A stretch of 64,000 nt of DNA from Grifola frondosa (taxonomy: Eukaryota > Basidiomycota > Agaricomycetes > Polyporales > Grifolaceae): the NCBI GenBank assembly GCA_001683735.1, contig LUGG01000025.1:775722-839721 (forward strand), written 5' to 3'. The position numbers and the translations under genes were made by a program. Shown here in pieces: positions 23,556 through 34,633 of this stretch. How positions within the stretch are numbered: position 1 is the stretch's first letter; each line of letters opens with the position of its first letter. The notes beneath the pieces were generated by a model that was given only the letters and a program-made list of their open reading frames with translations, searched no databases and was not told where the DNA came from.

Positions 23556-24165
23556 GATCAGCTGAAGAGATATACAATCAAATCCGGTGGGTAATGTCAC
23601 CTCTATAAGAGTGTCTCCGATCGCCGTCCTCCAGAAATTATCCTTAAGCTTTCTTTGTGAGCGATATAAAATGCACCTGCGGCGCGATTTTGAGCGCAAC
23701 ACAGCTGTTCCCCGCCTTGATCGCAGCTCTTCGACATCTAACTGCTGTATTTCGTGAGGAGGATAAACGCAAGATTCGTGGAGTCGGGACGATGAATCTC
23801 TGAAGAATCAAGAAATATATTTCAGGGTTAATTATCTTTCACGACCTGTCGGCCTTGGAACCGTAGTGAATCCCAATGTCCGACCTCAAATGCCAGGTAC
23901 GTCCAATCCAAGGTTCCAGGATTCATTGGTGATATTTATATAGGCAGGCTCGGAATGCGAAGGAGAGCGTGTCAACTCAGTATTTCCACACCCAGATCAA
24001 GGAATGGAAATGACATCCTCGGGCCGATCTGAAAGCGATGGGTATCATGTTCTCTCCCCAGGCCTGCCGTCCCTTCGCAGCTTCAACAACGGACAGAAAT
24101 ACGTGAAGACGTCTTCATCAGGCGCAGGGCTTGCTGGTTCAAGTAAGCGTCGTCCTTAGGCGTTC
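23556..24165 (+). pseudogene. DUF6535 3'-end fragment D1
   Basis: Plus-strand patches: SATQLFPALIAALRHLTAVF near 23,695, matching the DUF6535 copy G3 segment VAQTFPTLIAAPNDLVEVL, then a last exon near 23,945-24,140 with SPGLPSLRSFNNGQKY-type ending. No N-terminal membrane part is present. It has a stop after CCIS and frame changes. Two sister fragments are D2 (32.8 kb) and D3 (58.2 kb). Confidence -1.
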
Positions 24166-24780
24166 TTCTACGCGCGCACTAATATTCGCTCCTACCTGCT
24201 ACAAAACCTGATTCTTCATGATAGATTGTCGTGAAAGGACAGAACATACCGATATTTAATGCAGAATGCCATTCTCATATGAATTTGGGTCCCTCAGATA
24301 ACTTTGCTGCAGAACAGAGATTGGTTGGAGACCGATTGACTATTGACAATGATATATATATGCGTGCGATCATGTAGAACAGAGAAATGCATGAACTCCA
24401 ACACAGTGAGAGCTGAAAAGGTATACTATGTGTCCGTGATTCTGCTCCACCTTCTGCCTAACGCGGCCAATATTCAGTCGGATTATATCATATGTTCGCC
24501 CTAGTGCATTGCATGAATATATTCAGCACCACCTTCTTTTGCAAATACAGGAAATAAATAAGAGAGTCACGCGCGGTGGCGCTTTAGCGCGACACCCATG
24601 GCGGATCTCTACGAATCACAAGACCAAGATGTTGCAAGAAAACGACGAGAAGCCATGCGAGACAGCAGACAGACTCCAGTACCTGCATGCGTTACACGTT
24701 TGTATTCTGCAGTTAACATTAGAATATACGAGACAGTAACGAAAGAACACGCACCGAAAAATCATTGCAGTGCTGGCAGC
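24166..24780. other. Spacer between D1 and DUF6533 copy 2
   Basis: Repeated spacer, also at 33.4-34.6 and 58.5-59.1 kb, with AATTGTCGTGAAAGGACAGA and ATGAATATATTCAGCA words. No coding seen. It forms the tail-to-tail junction of a plus-strand DUF6535 remnant and a minus-strand DUF6533 gene. Confidence -1.
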
Positions 24781-26465
24781 TTACTCCCTGACTCTAGATG
24801 GACCGGCTTCCGGTTCAGATGGCCCGTTAACGTTAATCTGACCTGATACCATTTCCTCGTCGTTGCCCGCCACGTTCTCGTCCTCATTCTCTATATCATC
24901 TCCCTGCTCTGCCAAGGAACTGACATCGATCGCAGAGAACGAGATTTCGTGGTCGAGAGGGGCACCGAGGGGTTCGATGAAAGTCGCAAACTGGATGGAG
25001 CGCACAAAAGAGGGACGACTTGGATCTTCGGCGCCGCATTGAGCTGCATCGACCTCGCGGAGATTGAGTATGAATCGTGAGATGATAATTGCTTGTATTC
25101 TGCGCCACAACGAATATCAATAGAGATCAAAACAAAGATGGATTAATTGCAGTTACTGACGGATTGGTGAAAACGTTGATCAACGAGATGTATTCCTGAT
25201 GATTAGTACATGATCCCCGTGAGTTAGGGTCGGTAGGGCCTAGAGACAAGTTTCCCTACAATGGCGAGTTCCGGATATGCGAACTCCAGAATATATACAA
25301 TGTTCATCATCAGAATGACCCTATCAAATGCACCATCGTTAAATAAGACTAGATCTGTGTTAACCGCAGATATCCTACAAGAAGTAGACCATACCTGATG
25401 GAGCATCATCAGTTTATGCATATGTGCAGGGAGGGCTGTCAAACTGACCATCCCTCAGAATCACTGTGTGCAATGGCGTTCGGATATTAGCCTCCGTGGC
25501 AGCTCGTCGTTGCCAGTACATTGTGTGTATGGTTACTGCAACAACAAGTATTTCCGCAGTAATTGTTGCCACATGCGGTGCATACCCCGCTGGAATTATT
25601 GTGTGAGCAGAGCACTCGAGTGACATGAGGCCGACAGCACAACATACATCTATATGACACACGGATTGAGTCAACGAGCTGCACTGACATCGATGAAGTT
25701 CACTGACGTATTGAATAGCTCCGGTGAGATCAAATAGGCTGCTACACAATTGATGGGAGGTGGAGCGACAACCACTACTTGCCGCACATCCTCGAACTGG
25801 AAGTAGGTGTCGCACTTCAATTAAATGCAAAACTCAATACCGAGGACAGAGCTCACCACGGCAATGGCGAAAGGGACCAGTGAGAAGATGAATGTCGGTG
25901 CAGCTATTTGCCATTGACGACCAGACAAGGCATATGCTCGGAGAGTTGAGAATGCTTCATGGAATATCCATCGCTGGTCAGAAGTCAGAATATCGGACCG
26001 CTACTCACCTAGCACATCAAAAAGGAAGAGCAGCTTCAAAGCTGTCACCATCCATCCCACTGCAGAACAGCTCTGGGAATTATTAGTGGGCAAAGATTGT
26101 CTGCAGTATTATGACGAGAACTGTACCCTTGTTGACAGTGGATATATTGTTGGAAGGCTAAAAATGTTGTACAGAAGCAAAGGATATCTCGCGAGCAAGA
26201 AAAGTAAGGTGGCCGCCGAAAATCGACGCTTCCATACGAGTCGGTATTCACGATCAAATGTGATGAAGTACTCATACACTAGAAGAACTGCGACAAATGT
26301 GAATGAACAATTGACTGGAGATCGTACGTGAATCACTGACCGGTTGCCGATACAAAACAACTGTTTGCGATGGAGCTATATTATAGGATATATTAGATGA
26401 GGAAATATTGCGATAAGAGCCCCTCACATTTCTTGGAGTACTGCGGCACTGACAGCTGAGGACAT
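24781..26465 (-). CDS. DUF6533 membrane protein, copy 2
   Basis: Start exon MSSAVSAAVLQE at 26,465; then, across two introns, ANSCFVSATVLLVYEYFITF and EYRLVWKRRFSAATLLFLLA without a break. Later blocks: TLRAYALSGRQWQIAAPTFI near 25,945-25,890; NVLATTSCHGG/YWQRRAATEANIRTPLHTV near 25,530-25,470; ISRFILNLREVDAAQ near 25,090 and an acidic tail ending PSRVRE at 24,781. The last 110 codons are one exon. The region between the first domain and the SQSC segment (26,160-26,080) changes frame in a way I cannot resolve as an intron, so intactness is uncertain. Intron positions match the other copies. Confidence -1.
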
Positions 26466-26587
26466 GATATGCTCCGAAAGGTGTGGGACTCAATCATTTG
26501 GCAGAGACGGAGAGACCGTGCTCTTATATCTACACGGTTCTTCGAGGCGCCGGGATGCAACACGCATCGGACGCGCTGTTCGGAAAA

Positions 26588-27385
26588 TTAGTAAGATTGG
26601 AGAATAGGTAAAACGCTGCCTGCGATCCACATCCGCTCATACACCAGCACGGATCTGTTCGAAACGACGGCGGTAAATAAACAACCACTAATTGAACGGG
26701 TATGTCGGGAGAAGTCGAAGCACAGGCCGTGTATCAGCCAATGTAGGTTTATAGCGTGCCAGATACAGAGACCAGTAGAAAGGGCGAGTCCAAATTGTAC
26801 GTTGGCCGCCACCGAATAATCAAAGATCACCACATGTGCGGCGGCCACGGTGGATGGCGGGATGCCCCGCCGCATCGCAATGATATGCATGGCAAGCGAA
26901 TTACCGCGAATTTTTATGTGCACGCGCGGCGCAGCGGACGTTGGTGCAGCACCAGCACAGCAAACAAAGTAGGGCCATCCACGATCCGCCAGATATCCGG
27001 GAACAACTCGATAGCGCAGTCCGAGAGACAGAGCTCGTCACAGAGAGGTGCAGAACGTCTGCCGAACAACGCGCCGTGTAATCCGGGAACGATGAGCGCA
27101 GGGAGCCGCGGCGCGAACACGACTCTCCTGTGGCTGAAGACGTCAACGACCCGGAGCAGGAGCAGGCGAACACCGGGGGAACTCCGCGGAACCGATGTGA
27201 GGCACCCTCTGATGGCATCGCAGACCTATGACGTGACGCGTGGGCCGGCGTGGCGGACATGCGGATCGTCTTCTTCAGCCCCAAGGCGAGGCATGTGGCC
27301 CATGACAGCTGCATGTACAGCTGTCCCCCAACGCGTGTGCCAATTTTTGTTGCTTAACGACATTCGCATATTTAATATATGATGG
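26588..27385 (-). repeat. Module E, copy 2
   Basis: Upstream of DUF6533 copy 2 as elsewhere. It shares NRSVLVYERMWIAGSVLPIL with copies 1, 3 and 4 on the minus strand. Long frames occur on both strands (plus 208 codons from 26,756). Coding strand undecided. Confidence -1.
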
Positions 27386-27389
27386 TCCA

Positions 27390-28800
27390 TGGGTATGATC
27401 AACAGGGATGGATCCGGCTCGGACGTGCGGTTCCACCGCTTGTTCCCTCTTAGCGCCCTCGTGAACCGGAGCCAGTCGCCAATAGTCTACATACGATGTA
27501 CAAACCTAGGGAATATCCCACCAACCGCAAACCCCGTCTGCAGAGCGATTTCTCTCGCACAGAGCGTAAAACAATGTTTTTGAACTGAAAGTTGTTCAGA
27601 ATTGAAGATGAGCGCACCTCGTCCCGCTGACCTAAAGAGGAAATTTTGGCATGTGGAAGGCATTTCCTCATCGAAGTCAGGGACTTGGAGTTGACGGAGC
27701 CGCCCAAAAGACGTGATAAGTTGGCCAAGTTCGCGCGCTTACCCAGACTTCGCGCTCACAATAGCATATGTACGTCTGGGGCGCGATATTGCATTCAGAA
27801 AAAACATTTGCAGAAAAGACTCGCCGATCACAATGGCATCTTCTGACAACCGAACGAAAAACGTCTGAGTATGGCACGGTGATTCGTCGCGAAGCCTGGA
27901 GTGCACAGACGCCATCATCCACTATGTCAACCACGGTGCTGTCTTCCAAACAGCCTGGAGGACCTGCGCCATGTCAATCCGTGCGCATCAATCGTAACGT
28001 TCTCTGGTATTCTCCACGCTGAATCGCTCACGAGCCTCGAGAATGCCTCACAATGTGGCCAGTAAACGTTGTCCCACTTCCTCCGTAATCAAGGACGCGT
28101 TGCGGTCCAGGATCAAGAACAGAGCCATGAGGATACTCTTCGAAGGCACCAAGTATCTCTGATTCTCTGATTATGGCAATTAGACGGATGGCGTCGCCTG
28201 ATGAAGGATTTGCGAAGAGTGCTTGGATGGCACGGCCGCGGCGGTGGGAGATGGAAAGGATGCCAATCCACGCCTCCTGATTAAGTGTGAAGGACGGATA
28301 AATGCTGTTGCGCGAGTCAATTCCCTACAGCTAATTAAACGGACTCGGACTGGCCTACGATAGAAGGATTGTAGGAGGCTCCGCAGTTCCAGCTCGGTGA
28401 CGTCGGGCAGATGTATGGATGGGCATCGTTGACGTCTGGTAGGCATCTGACCCCATCAAAGATCTGTTGCTGTAACAGGGGAATGCGGACGCTGCAGGGT
28501 ATATATGCCGTGGTGATAGGCGACCGCTGGAGGTAGGGAAGCACGCATGCGTTGGGAGGGACATGGTCACATGGGCATGGTGGGGTATAGGTGCACGGAG
28601 GAGCGCGTCTGTCTCTTCCTTCCACCTTAAGGAGGATTTATCGCTCGGCACACCTTCTCCTCATCTACATATTGCGTCATCACTATCTGCAAAATGTTCT
28701 TTTTTTTTTGACGAAACATAACTTCAATCATACTCAACTTTGAAACGGGACCACCCCATCATGTGCATCGTCACCGCAATATTGAGTAATTAACGCCGAC
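27390..28800 (-). repeat. Module F, copy 2
   Basis: Homologous to 10.13-11.34 kb in reverse. Minus-strand patches ASRRITVPYSDVFRSVV near 27,880 and LRWKEETDALLRAPI near 28,620. Ends with a T tract (10 T at 28,700). The part after 28,320 is nearly identical to 62.64-63.1 kb. Confidence -1.
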
Positions 28801-28839
28801 TCTCCGGACATAGTACGTCCAGTTTACACCGACGGCGAT

Positions 28840-29770
28840 GGGGCGAAAATAGCCTGCTCTATCGTAATCTTGGGGAAATCGTCATCCATCTTGAGCGCAC
28901 CGGATACTGACGGGACGTAACAGTAGATGGTAAACGGCTTGTTCGGTAATCAGCAGACTCTTTTTTGTTGTTCCCGCGCGCTGGAGTATGTGGGTCAGAT
29001 CGAAAGGTCGTAGGCGACTGAGAGCGACCTGATAGACGTAAAGTCTGAGATAATTGGCAGGGATGATGCGATGCGATTCGACTCCAGAGCCAACGATATC
29101 AGGCGATATGACACTCGCGACGAGCAAGAAGCCAAATGCCTGTGGAGACTTGTAGAAGCAGTTACGGGTGGAGCATTGGAGGTAGGATGATGAGGGTCGG
29201 GGACGGCGGTGGCAGGACCATCACAACGATGGCGACGGCGTTCCGGATGATCCGTCGGTTCCAACAGGAAACAAGGCGAGGGAGCCTGAGGAGCGAAGGT
29301 AGAAGCATCAGGATTCCGAGCACACGCCATTTCACCACGCTTTCATAGCGATACTGCCTCAGGCGGGCAGTGTCACGAGAGTGCGATGCACAGATGAGTC
29401 CATAGGGTTCAGCCACTGCTTGATGCCATTTCACGCGGAGGCGACGCTGTAAATGAAACTGGCGAACCGTAGAATGGTGATGCCTACAGCATAAGTAAAA
29501 GCCCGAAGGGCGACTGAAGATTTGGTGAACCAGGATGCGTGGAGGTAATGAACATGAGATTGACGATGAAGCTAATGAGCTGAACCGATATCTGCATGAG
29601 GAGAGCGATGGTCAGGTCGGTCGGATCGGGCTACAGCAACCTATAGGCATCAACACTGAATGCGGTGAGGACAGTGGAGAACAGGCCGGCCTGTGGAAAA
29701 CCAAACGATGCGCAAGATGTCGGTTTAGGCCAGTCGTGGACTCACGAATGTGAGAAGTATGTCGATGTCT
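28840..29770 (-). pseudogene. DUF6535 membrane protein 5' fragment, copy G2
   Basis: Minus-strand patches: LRQYRYESVVKWRVLGILML and neighbouring LLPSLL near 29,390-29,280; IRNAVAIVVMVL near 29,230; PRPGVESHRI-like and KMDDDFPKITIEQAIF near 28,890. It breaks off at about 28,840, where module F begins, so the C-terminal half is missing. Frame changes show decay. Nearly identical to G4 at the right window edge. Confidence -1.
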
Positions 29771-30785
29771 TCCAACTCGAGACAAGGTGCTCGAGCCGAG
29801 AAGGAAAGGTAGACGTCATTGCACATGTCCGCGCTGGACCGCAGTCAAGGCGAGTCTATACAGTAGTACCCGCATGCCGCTTCGTGACTGGATACGGGGG
29901 GCAGGACGATATCAATGAAATCCGATGTAACAATACAGTCACAATATATGAGCGCAGTAGAATGCGAGCGTTGGGGGGCGGGAGAGTGGTGTATAGATGC
30001 AGGTGCGGTATGATTGCGGATTACGACTGCACGCGGGGTAGGTCAACGCGGTGAGTGTTCTCGTGCAAGCGGTACATCGACGACAAGTGCGAGTGATGAC
30101 GACGAAAGCGAGGGAATACGCATAATGAAGGGAATTGGCAGAAGGGTGTAGCGATTGTGGCTATGAATCGTCCTCTGAGTCATCACTGCCCTGGAGCATA
30201 TCGTCGTCGTTCGTGCCTCGCCGCCCGTCCACTCGCGCTCCTAGCCCGGCGTGATTCGGATACCAGAGCTCTGCCTGTCGTTCAACTTGGTAGTTCGTAC
30301 CTTTTTTCCCCCTTGACGCCCCCATCAACAGAAGCCTGTCCCATTTCCTCCGCGGTCAAGCAGATGTTACGCTACATGATCGAGTGCAGAGCCGTGAGGA
30401 TGCTCTTGGCGGGAATCTTGTATTTTTCACTATCACTACGAGACAGATGGCCTCGCCTGGTGAAGGATTTGGGAAGGGCGTTTGGAGAGCACGGTCGTAC
30501 GGTGAGACGGTGGGTGATGGACAGGACGCCGATCCATGCGTTCTGATAGAGCGTGAGGGACGGATAAAGCTGGATGTAGGCAATTGCGCGTGTCAGTTCC
30601 ATGCAGGTGATAAACAGATGGCCTGCACTCTAGCTGCAACTTGGTGACGTCGGGCAGATGTATGCATGCCGACTGCAAAGAAACGGACGAGGCGATGAAG
30701 AGGATCCAAGCGGTGCGCGTCTGTTCAAGCGCCCATCTCAACGTTCGCGGAATAGAAAAGTCTCGTCGATCGAATGTCGATCAGC
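29771..30785. other. DUF6535-upstream repeat and promoter flank
   Basis: Carries the CRCGMIADYDC patch on plus (near 30,000) shared with 17.4 and 52.6 kb, and a copy of a promoter-side segment with TCCCATTTCCTCCGCGGTCAAG (30,337) also seen at 53,040. Part of 30.36-30.6 kb reads like module F (minus patch SIRTHGSASCPSPTVSPYDR). No intact gene. Confidence -1.
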
Positions 30786-30805
30786 TCATCACGTTACCGT
30801 GACGC
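30786..30805 (+). promoter_or_regulatory. Near-palindrome P3 upstream of TBC copy 3
   Basis: TCATCACGTTACCGTGACGC, core intact, outer left arm changed. Preceded by a GTCGATCGAATGTCGATCAG block, followed by CATTATATCC at 30,871 and then the TBC module on the same strand. Confidence -1.
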
Positions 30806-30859
30806 GTCCGTTTTCGTATTTTGTGCCATGTGTCCGAATGCGACTGCTCGCGACACCTC

Positions 30860-32800
30860 CAGCTCCAAGCTTCCATTATATCCCCACTGCCATTCATACG
30901 TTCGCTTTTACGCAACATAGCTCCCCCTACACGACTCTCTCACTCCCTCCGAGTATCAGTCACAGACCGCAACACTCTCTTCTCCGTCTCAGCTCACAGA
31001 AGATACGAGGATAGGATTCCGGATTCCAGCAGTGAAGTGCCAACCTTGAGCTCCAAAAGGTGCTCCGTTCAATATATCATGACCGGGAAGGTGTTAAGGG
31101 GCCTGGGGTACGTGCTACCGTTCTTACGTTTCTGGACCGTGCTGACATGAGCCTCCGCCAGAGAGGCGACGTATTATGTGGTGCACGGTACACTGGTTGT
31201 CAAAGCCCTTTTGATGGCTGATTATTTAGCATATATTCTCTGGGCTTTGCGCCTAGCATCCTGAAGAGCCTGGAAAGTCGGAGATCGAGAGAGATATCTT
31301 GAAGACACCACATGTCTTCCGTCTAGCCTGCGTTAATGCCGTATTTAATGATATCATAGGTCTACATCCAAGGATTCGGAGCTCTGTCGATCATATATGT
31401 GCAGCTGCTGAAATAGGTCAGCCGCACTACATGGCGATTTCGACAGGTCTCGCCAAGTCTGTTAGGCCGGTTGGGGTGCGTTTCTCCATGCCATCGTTAT
31501 GTTTCGTGCTAACGTGAATTGTACCAGACTTCTGGGGTAGTGTCCTATCTGGCGTTATTGTATTCTGTTCCTTGTAGTTTCCAGTGACTGATTGTCGTGT
31601 GTAGATTACGAGGCCTTCGCGTCCCAACATCTCGAAGAGTTCGCAAAGGCGATCGAGAGAGGCATCCCGAAGATACTGCGGGACATGATCTGGCAGCTAA
31701 TGTATGTGCACCTGGCCAGTGTTCTGTTTCGTCAATCTCGTGCCTTACAATGCGCATTAGGTCTACCTCTATGGATGCGGAGCTCGAGAACACGTATGTA
31801 GGCTTTTGAAGGAGGTCAGCTCACACTAGAAAGCGAATTCGAGAGATTTTGGAAGGTCAGTAAGCTCCTAATTATGCGTGCATTTTGAGTCTGATTATTG
31901 GGTACAGGACCTTCCCACTTCAGCATTCTTCACGGACGGCCACGCATCGGCCAAGAGAACCTCTTCAACGTACTCAAACGTATTCGCCGTACATAGAGTT
32001 TTATTCTTCAATCTCCACTACTGATGGACTACGTAGATATGATACACAAGTCAGATTACTGCCAGGGCTTGCCTTTCGTGGTAGCGAAATTACTACTCAA
32101 TGTGAGCCCCACCTGGACCGTGCTGGCTCCACACTGACAGATGTGTATATGCCCGACGGGGAAGCCTTCTGCCTCCTCGTGCGGCTTATGCATTCAACGA
32201 CCTTGGAGTCCATTTTCTACCTCAGATGCCCAAGCTTCAGTTGCGACTCATAGGTCTCAAACGTGACGCATTCATATTTTGGTACTGACGTTTGTGTAGT
32301 TCCAGGTTATTATATTCTTCTTCATACCGCTCATTAGTTCGAACGCCTGACGGAGGAAATGCTCCCTGTTCTGCACGTACACTTTCTGCGGTAGGGTATC
32401 AAGTCGAGCATATACTGCTCGCAGTGGTCCCTGGCATGTTCAGCTACCACTTCCCTATCGACAATGTTCCGGATATACGACAACTGTCTCGTGAACGAGA
32501 TGAGGCGATGTTTGCGTTCATCCTCGCGCTGCTGATCAAGAGCAAGGACGCCCTGGTCGTACTCAAGTTCGACGAGTTGCTCGCGTTCCTGAACACCCGC
32601 ATGTTCTAGATGTACCAGGTCAGTGTGCCTTGACGCAACTCCAGCATGAGGATGTGCTATGAGTGATAGAGTCTGCCCATCGTCACAGCTCGAGGGTCCA
32701 GAAAATATAGCTGAAGGTGAGCGAAGCAGGCGTGCAAGGTGGACGAGTTGGTCCCGGATGCGGTGTCGCTCAAGAGTACGCCGTTTATGCTCGACACCTT
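30860..32800 (+). pseudogene. TBC-domain Rab-GAP, copy 3, truncated
   Basis: The best-preserved TBC N-terminal part: DFWGSVLS near 31,530, intron, DYEAFASQHLEEFAKAIERG then IPKILRDMIWQLM (31,604-31,702), intron, DAELENTYVGFLKE near 31,778, IGQENLFNVLKR near 31,950, LPFVVAKLLLN near 32,070, MPDGEAFCLLVRLMHST near 32,148, PGMFSYHFPID near 32,430, AMFAFILALLIKSKDAL and FDELLAFLNTRMF ending 32,609, VDELVPDAVSLKSTPFMLDT near 32,739. A degenerate earlier copy of the first TBC exon lies at 31,260-31,420. Single-base shifts and stops occur between blocks. It is cut at 32,800, where DUF6535 fragment D2 begins. Confidence -1.
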
Positions 32801-32814
32801 AGGATCTGATGTCC

Positions 32815-33405
32815 GGAGACGATGAAGAGATATATAATCAAACCCGGCAGGTAATGTCATCTCTACAAGAGTGGCTCCGATCTCCGTACTCCAGAAATTG
32901 TCCTTTAGCATTCTTTGTGAGCCACATGAAATGCATCTGCGCCGCAATTTCGAGCGTAACCCAGACTTCCCCGACTTGATTGCAGCTCACTGATGTATTT
33001 CGTGAGACGATAAATGCAAGATTCAGAGATCCGGACGACAAATCTCTGCAGAATGTAGACATATGTTATAGGATTAATCGAGAAGCTATCTTTCGCACGA
33101 CCTTGGAAGCCATACTGAATCCCAATGCTGAGCTTCAAACACCAGGTCCGTCTAATCTATATTCAAGCTTTCAGAATTCATTGCTTATTTTTATATGGTC
33201 AGGCTCGGAACGCCAAGGAAAGTGGGTCGATTCAGCATCTCGACACCCGGACCAAGGAACGCAAACGACATTCTCGGGCTGATCTGAAGGTGATGGGAAA
33301 CGTGGGTTTCTCACCAGGCCTACCGTCCCCTTCATCGATTCAACAACGGACAGAAATATGTGAAAACATCTTCATCCGGCGGAGGGCTTGCTGGTTCACA
33401 TAGGC
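32815..33405 (+). pseudogene. DUF6535 3'-end fragment D2
   Basis: Reads SGDDEEIYNQTRQVMSSLQE near 32,815, then LTDVFRETINARFRDPDDKS, LQNVDICYRINREAIF and LEAILNPNAELQTP in one frame (32,983-33,145), intron, and RNAKESGSIQHLDTRTKERK near 33,210, ending IFIRRRACWF near 33,398. The first part aligns with G1 EEVHNQIRQI and G3 IYGIDRRMLWEDLAELTAMP at matching places. This shows D fragments are DUF6535 tails. It is joined directly to the truncated TBC copy 3. Confidence -1.
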
Positions 33406-33929
33406 TTCCTGCTTCGGCGTCCCTCTACGCGCACACTGATATTCATTCCTGCCTGCTTCAGAACCGGATTCTTCATGACGAATTGTCGTGAAAGGACAGA
33501 ATATACCGACGTTCAATACAGAATGTTACTTTTATACAACTCTTTAGATAATTGCACTGCAAAACGGGAGATTCGTTCGAGACCGATCTCCTATTGATGA
33601 TGGTGTATGTATAGATGTGATGGCCTTGTAGAACAGAAAAAAGTAAGAACTCAGACGCAGTGAGAGCCGAAAAGGGATACTACATGTCCGTGATTCCGTC
33701 CACCCTTCTGCATAACACAGCCAATATTCAGTCAGATGATATCGTATGTTAGCTCTAGTGCATGGCAAGAATATATTCAGCAACACCTTACTTCGCAAAT
33801 GCAGCAAATAGATAAGAGAGTCACGGCGATAGCCCTTTAGTGCAGCACCCACAGCGGATCTCTACGAATTACAGACCAAGATGCTCCAAGAAAAGGACGA
33901 GTATGCGAGACGGCAGACGGACTCCAGTT
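33406..33929. other. Spacer between D2 and DUF6533 copy 3
   Basis: Copy of the 24.17-24.78 kb spacer. No gene. Interrupted by the hAT-type MITE at 33,930. Confidence -1.
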
Positions 33930-34534
33930 TAGTGTTGTGCGGGCCCGGCTTGGCTTGAAAGCCATGGCTTTGGCCCGGCTTCAGACGGCTCCGGCTTCAT
34001 TTGAATGTCAGGCCGGGCCATGAGCCGTCAAAAGCCTAAGCCGGGGCTTGGCTTTGGCTCAGGCCCCGGCTTTTTTGTACAACTTCTTTTCTTCAGTATC
34101 TAATCCAAAAATGTCCTGCAGTGGTATTACAATATTGAATGTAATAACCTGTAGATATAGCTAGTGAAAATGTAGTGAAAAAATGGCGAAAATGTTTCGA
34201 AAATTGCAATATCACCTTGCTGCAGACCCTAATTAGGAAGGTATGCAGCCAAATTGGGAATTGTGACCGAGAATCAACAAGTTTTCGGGGTTTGATTGCG
34301 AAAACCTGCAGCGAAACTTCATTTTGAGGTTCTAAAATTAATGTAAATGTTTTTCAGTGATGTGAATTACTACATACTAAAAGCCCCGGCCTGACGGCTT
34401 GGCTTTGGCCGGCTTGACCCTTAGGCCAGGCCGCAAGCCCTCACAAGCCGTCCTTCATGGCTCAGCTCGGCCCGGCCTACTTAGGGCTTGGCTTGGCCGG
34501 CTTGACGGCCTGAAGCCGGGCCCGCACAACACTA
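33930..34534. mobile_element. hAT-type MITE, 605 bp, 8 bp target duplication
   Basis: The ends are TAGTGTTGTGCGGGCCCGGC and its exact reverse complement. CTCCAGTT is repeated on both sides (33,922-33,929 and 34,535-34,542). TAGNG ends and 8 bp duplications are typical of hAT elements. GC-rich subterminal zones carry many GGCTTGGC/CCCGGC words in both orientations around an AT-rich centre. No transposase is encoded. The equivalent spacers at 24.68 and 59.02 kb lack it, which gives the empty site. Confidence -1.
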
Positions 34535-34633
34535 CTCCAGTTCCTGCATGCATTATACATTTTTATTCTGCGGCCAGCATTAGCACATACGAGATAGTGA
34601 CGAGAGAGCACACACCAAAAACGTGTCGCAATC

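Noticed and set aside
23720..23760. D modules as an independent gene family
   Set aside because: The order of conserved residues (F.ALIAA..L..VFR; EEIYNQ.RQ) follows DUF6535 copies G1 and G3 at the same relative place, so they are better explained as DUF6535 tails.
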